Shown here: positions 6,533 through 8,021 of the stretch, piece after piece
How positions within the stretch are numbered: the first letter of the stretch is position 1
How the letters are laid out: the number at the start of each line of letters is the position of its first letter
NCBI GenBank assembly: GCA_031268395.1
Contig: JAIRXI010000304.1
Coordinates: forward strand, 1 to 8,021
Reading direction: 5' to 3'
Source of the DNA: Tannerella sp.
GTDB lineage: Bacteria > Bacteroidota > Bacteroidia > Bacteroidales > Tannerellaceae
Length of the DNA stretch: 8,021 nt
Program-made: the position numbers and the translations under genes
Notes under the pieces: generated by a model
Databases searched by the model: none
What the model was told of the DNA's origin: nothing
The model's input: only the letters and a program-made list of their open reading frames with translations

Positions 6533-8021
6533 ATGTACAAAAAGATACGCTTATTCGTCGCCTTAACGGCGCTGACGGTTTCCGGAGGGTATGCGCAGGA
6601 AACAAACCCGGTACGGCAGGATACCATTCCGGTAAAAGAGATGGCGCCGGCGGTCTCGGATATTCCCCCGGAAGAAGTGCCGGTCGTTTCCTATTCGCTC
6701 ACGCCCAAACGATATACCATTGCCAATATTACCGTTTCGGGAGTCAAGAATTACGACGATTTTGTGCTGATCGGATTCTCCGGCCTTTCGGTAGGCGACG
6801 AAATCTCCGTTCCGGGAGATGAAATCACCGAAGCGGTGAAACGTTTTTGGAAACAGGGGCTTTTCTCCGATGTGAAAATCGTAGCGACCCGCATCAAGGA
6901 CAATCAAGTATGGCTGGAAATCCAGTTGAAGCAGCGTCCCCGCATCTCCGAAATCCGTTATCACGGCGTCAAAAAAAGCGAACGGGAAGACTTGGAATCG
7001 AAACTGGGACTGAGAGTGGGCCACACCATCACCCCGAATGTCTCCGACCGGGCAATCGCCCTGATAAAAAAGCACTTCGATGCCAAAGGCTTTAAAAACG
7101 TAGATGTCGATATTATCCAGCGCGACAATCTGGCTAAGGAGGGGGAAGTGATTGTCGACATCGACATCGACAAGAACCTGAAGACAAAAATTCAGGAAAT
7201 TCATATCGAAGGAAATGAAGCCTTGACGGACTTCGTGCTGAAAAAAGCCATGAAGAAAACCAATGAGAGATTCAGCCTGAAAAAGCGGCTGAAGACCAGC
7301 GTGCTGGAAATGTTCAGCACGAAAAAGTTTACTACCGAGGAATACAACAACGACAAAAAGAACCTGATTGCCAAATACAATGAATACGGGTATCGCGACG
7401 CGATGTTAGTCTCGGACAGCATTACGACCGTCAGTGACAAATACGTAGATATCTTCCTCCGGATTGAAGAAGGACAGAAATACTACATCAAGGATGTACT
7501 GTTCGTCGGAAATACCAAGTATCCGTCCGAAATGCTGGAGACGCTGCTGAACATGAAAAGCGGCGATGTGTATAACCAGAAAAAACTGATGGAGCGACTG
7601 GTCAGCGACGACGACGCCGTGGCAAACGTCTATATGAACAACGGTTATCTGTTCTTTGATTCCGATCCGGTGGAAGTCGATGTGCAGAACGATTCGATTT
7701 CGCTGGAGATACGGATTCAGGAAGGGCCGCAGGCAACAATCAGCAAAGTGATGATCAGCGGAAACGACCGGGTATACGAAGACATTGTCCGCCGTGAACT
7801 GCGTACCAAACCCGGGCAGCTCTTCAGCAAGGAAGACATCATACGTTCCGCCCGCGAACTGGCGCAGACAGGGCACTTTGATCCGGAAAACATGAATCCG
7901 GAACCTATCCCCAATCCCGAAAACGGAACGGTCGATATCCGTTACAATTTGGTATCCAAGGCCAGCGATCAGGTGGAAGTATCCGCCGGCTGGGGACAAA
8001 CCGGCCTCCTTGGGAAGTTGA
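6533..8021 (+). CDS. bamA: Outer membrane protein assembly factor BamA (3' end cut by the window)
   Basis: BamA is the central pore of the BAM complex, which folds beta-barrel proteins into the outer membrane. The frame is open for 496 codons to the right edge. A signal peptide (1-21, cleavage after YA before Q22) is followed by a proline- and acid-rich linker (about 22-58) and five POTRA-like repeats at roughly 61-135, 136-214, 218-314, 317-398 and 402-475. These show family patterns such as ITVSGVKNYDD, IRYHGVKKSE, IHIEGNEALTD, VLFVGNTKYPSE and VMISGNDRVYED. The visible end, VEVSAGWGQTGLLGKL, is where the barrel begins. Bacteroidota BamA is usually about 850-900 residues, so slightly over half is present. 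POTRA 3 carries a basic insertion near 250-266. The start lies 16 bp after uppS, implying co-transcription and co-supply of envelope machinery. Confidence 0.93.
   Translation, partial: MYKKIRLFVALTALTVSGGYAQETNPVRQDTIPVKEMAPAVSDIPPEEVPVVSYSLTPKRYTIANITVSGVKNYDDFVLIGFSGLSVGDEISVPGDEITEAVKRFWKQGLFSDVKIVATRIKDNQVWLEIQLKQRPRISEIRYHGVKKSEREDLESKLGLRVGHTITPNVSDRAIALIKKHFDAKGFKNVDVDIIQRDNLAKEGEVIVDIDIDKNLKTKIQEIHIEGNEALTDFVLKKAMKKTNERFSLKKRLKTSVLEMFSTKKFTTEEYNNDKKNLIAKYNEYGYRDAMLVSDSITTVSDKYVDIFLRIEEGQKYYIKDVLFVGNTKYPSEMLETLLNMKSGDVYNQKKLMERLVSDDDAVANVYMNNGYLFFDSDPVEVDVQNDSISLEIRIQEGPQATISKVMISGNDRVYEDIVRRELRTKPGQLFSKEDIIRSARELAQTGHFDPENMNPEPIPNPENGTVDIRYNLVSKASDQVEVSAGWGQTGLLGKL

Noticed and set aside
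7152..7173. Short GACATC tandem repeat
   Set aside because: It encodes the VDIDIDKN strand of a BamA POTRA domain; codon-level coincidence explains it.
6563..7204. 213-codon minus-strand reading frame
   Set aside because: It is antisense to bamA, which has clear POTRA patterns in its own frame. The composition is that of a shadow frame.
7406..7999. 197-codon minus-strand reading frame
   Set aside because: It is also antisense to bamA POTRA domains 3-5, with no family resemblance.
1..8021. A new defence, mobile or biosynthetic system
   Set aside because: Every gene belongs to a known core or lineage-conserved family. There is no transposase, integrase, nuclease, toxin-antitoxin pair or CRISPR-like array.

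Overview
The window looks like a piece of core chromosome from a member of the Bacteroidales (Bacteroidota), possibly close to Bacteroidaceae or Tannerellaceae. Three things point there. Two Bacteroidota-only families, DUF6242 and DUF6089, lie next to uppS and bamA. Two promoter candidates match the Bacteroidota -7 consensus TAnnTTTG. Ribosome binding sites are weak or absent. This is recognition from protein and motif patterns, not a database search, and the species cannot be named.

Layout. Positions 1-299 hold no convincing gene. The stretch is packed with inverted repeats, including a 54-bp element with perfect 7-bp terminal inverted repeats, and looks like non-coding repeat DNA downstream of comF. 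Positions 300-2356 on the minus strand carry a compact unit transcribed prmC > recX > comF: release-factor methyltransferase, RecA regulator and ComF-type phosphoribosyltransferase. recX and comF overlap. A 27-bp gap (2357-2383) separates prmC from the divergent ribD (2384-3487, plus strand), the bifunctional riboflavin deaminase/reductase.

After a 73-bp gap with a candidate promoter comes an envelope gene set on the plus strand: a predicted DUF6242 lipoprotein with a beta-propeller-like C-terminal part (3561-4925), a DUF6089 outer-membrane beta-barrel protein (5053-5766), uppS (5770-6516) and bamA (6533 to beyond the right edge). DUF6089, uppS and bamA are tightly packed and probably co-transcribed. 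UppS supplies undecaprenyl diphosphate for peptidoglycan and surface glycans. BamA inserts beta-barrel proteins into the outer membrane, so the DUF6089 protein is probably one of its clients.

I see no mobile element with a transposase, no CRISPR array, no tRNA or rRNA, and no defence or secondary-metabolism system. The genes look intact and ordinary. The points worth a second look are the repeat-rich left end, a possibly leaderless prmC transcript, and the two uncharacterised envelope proteins beside uppS and bamA.
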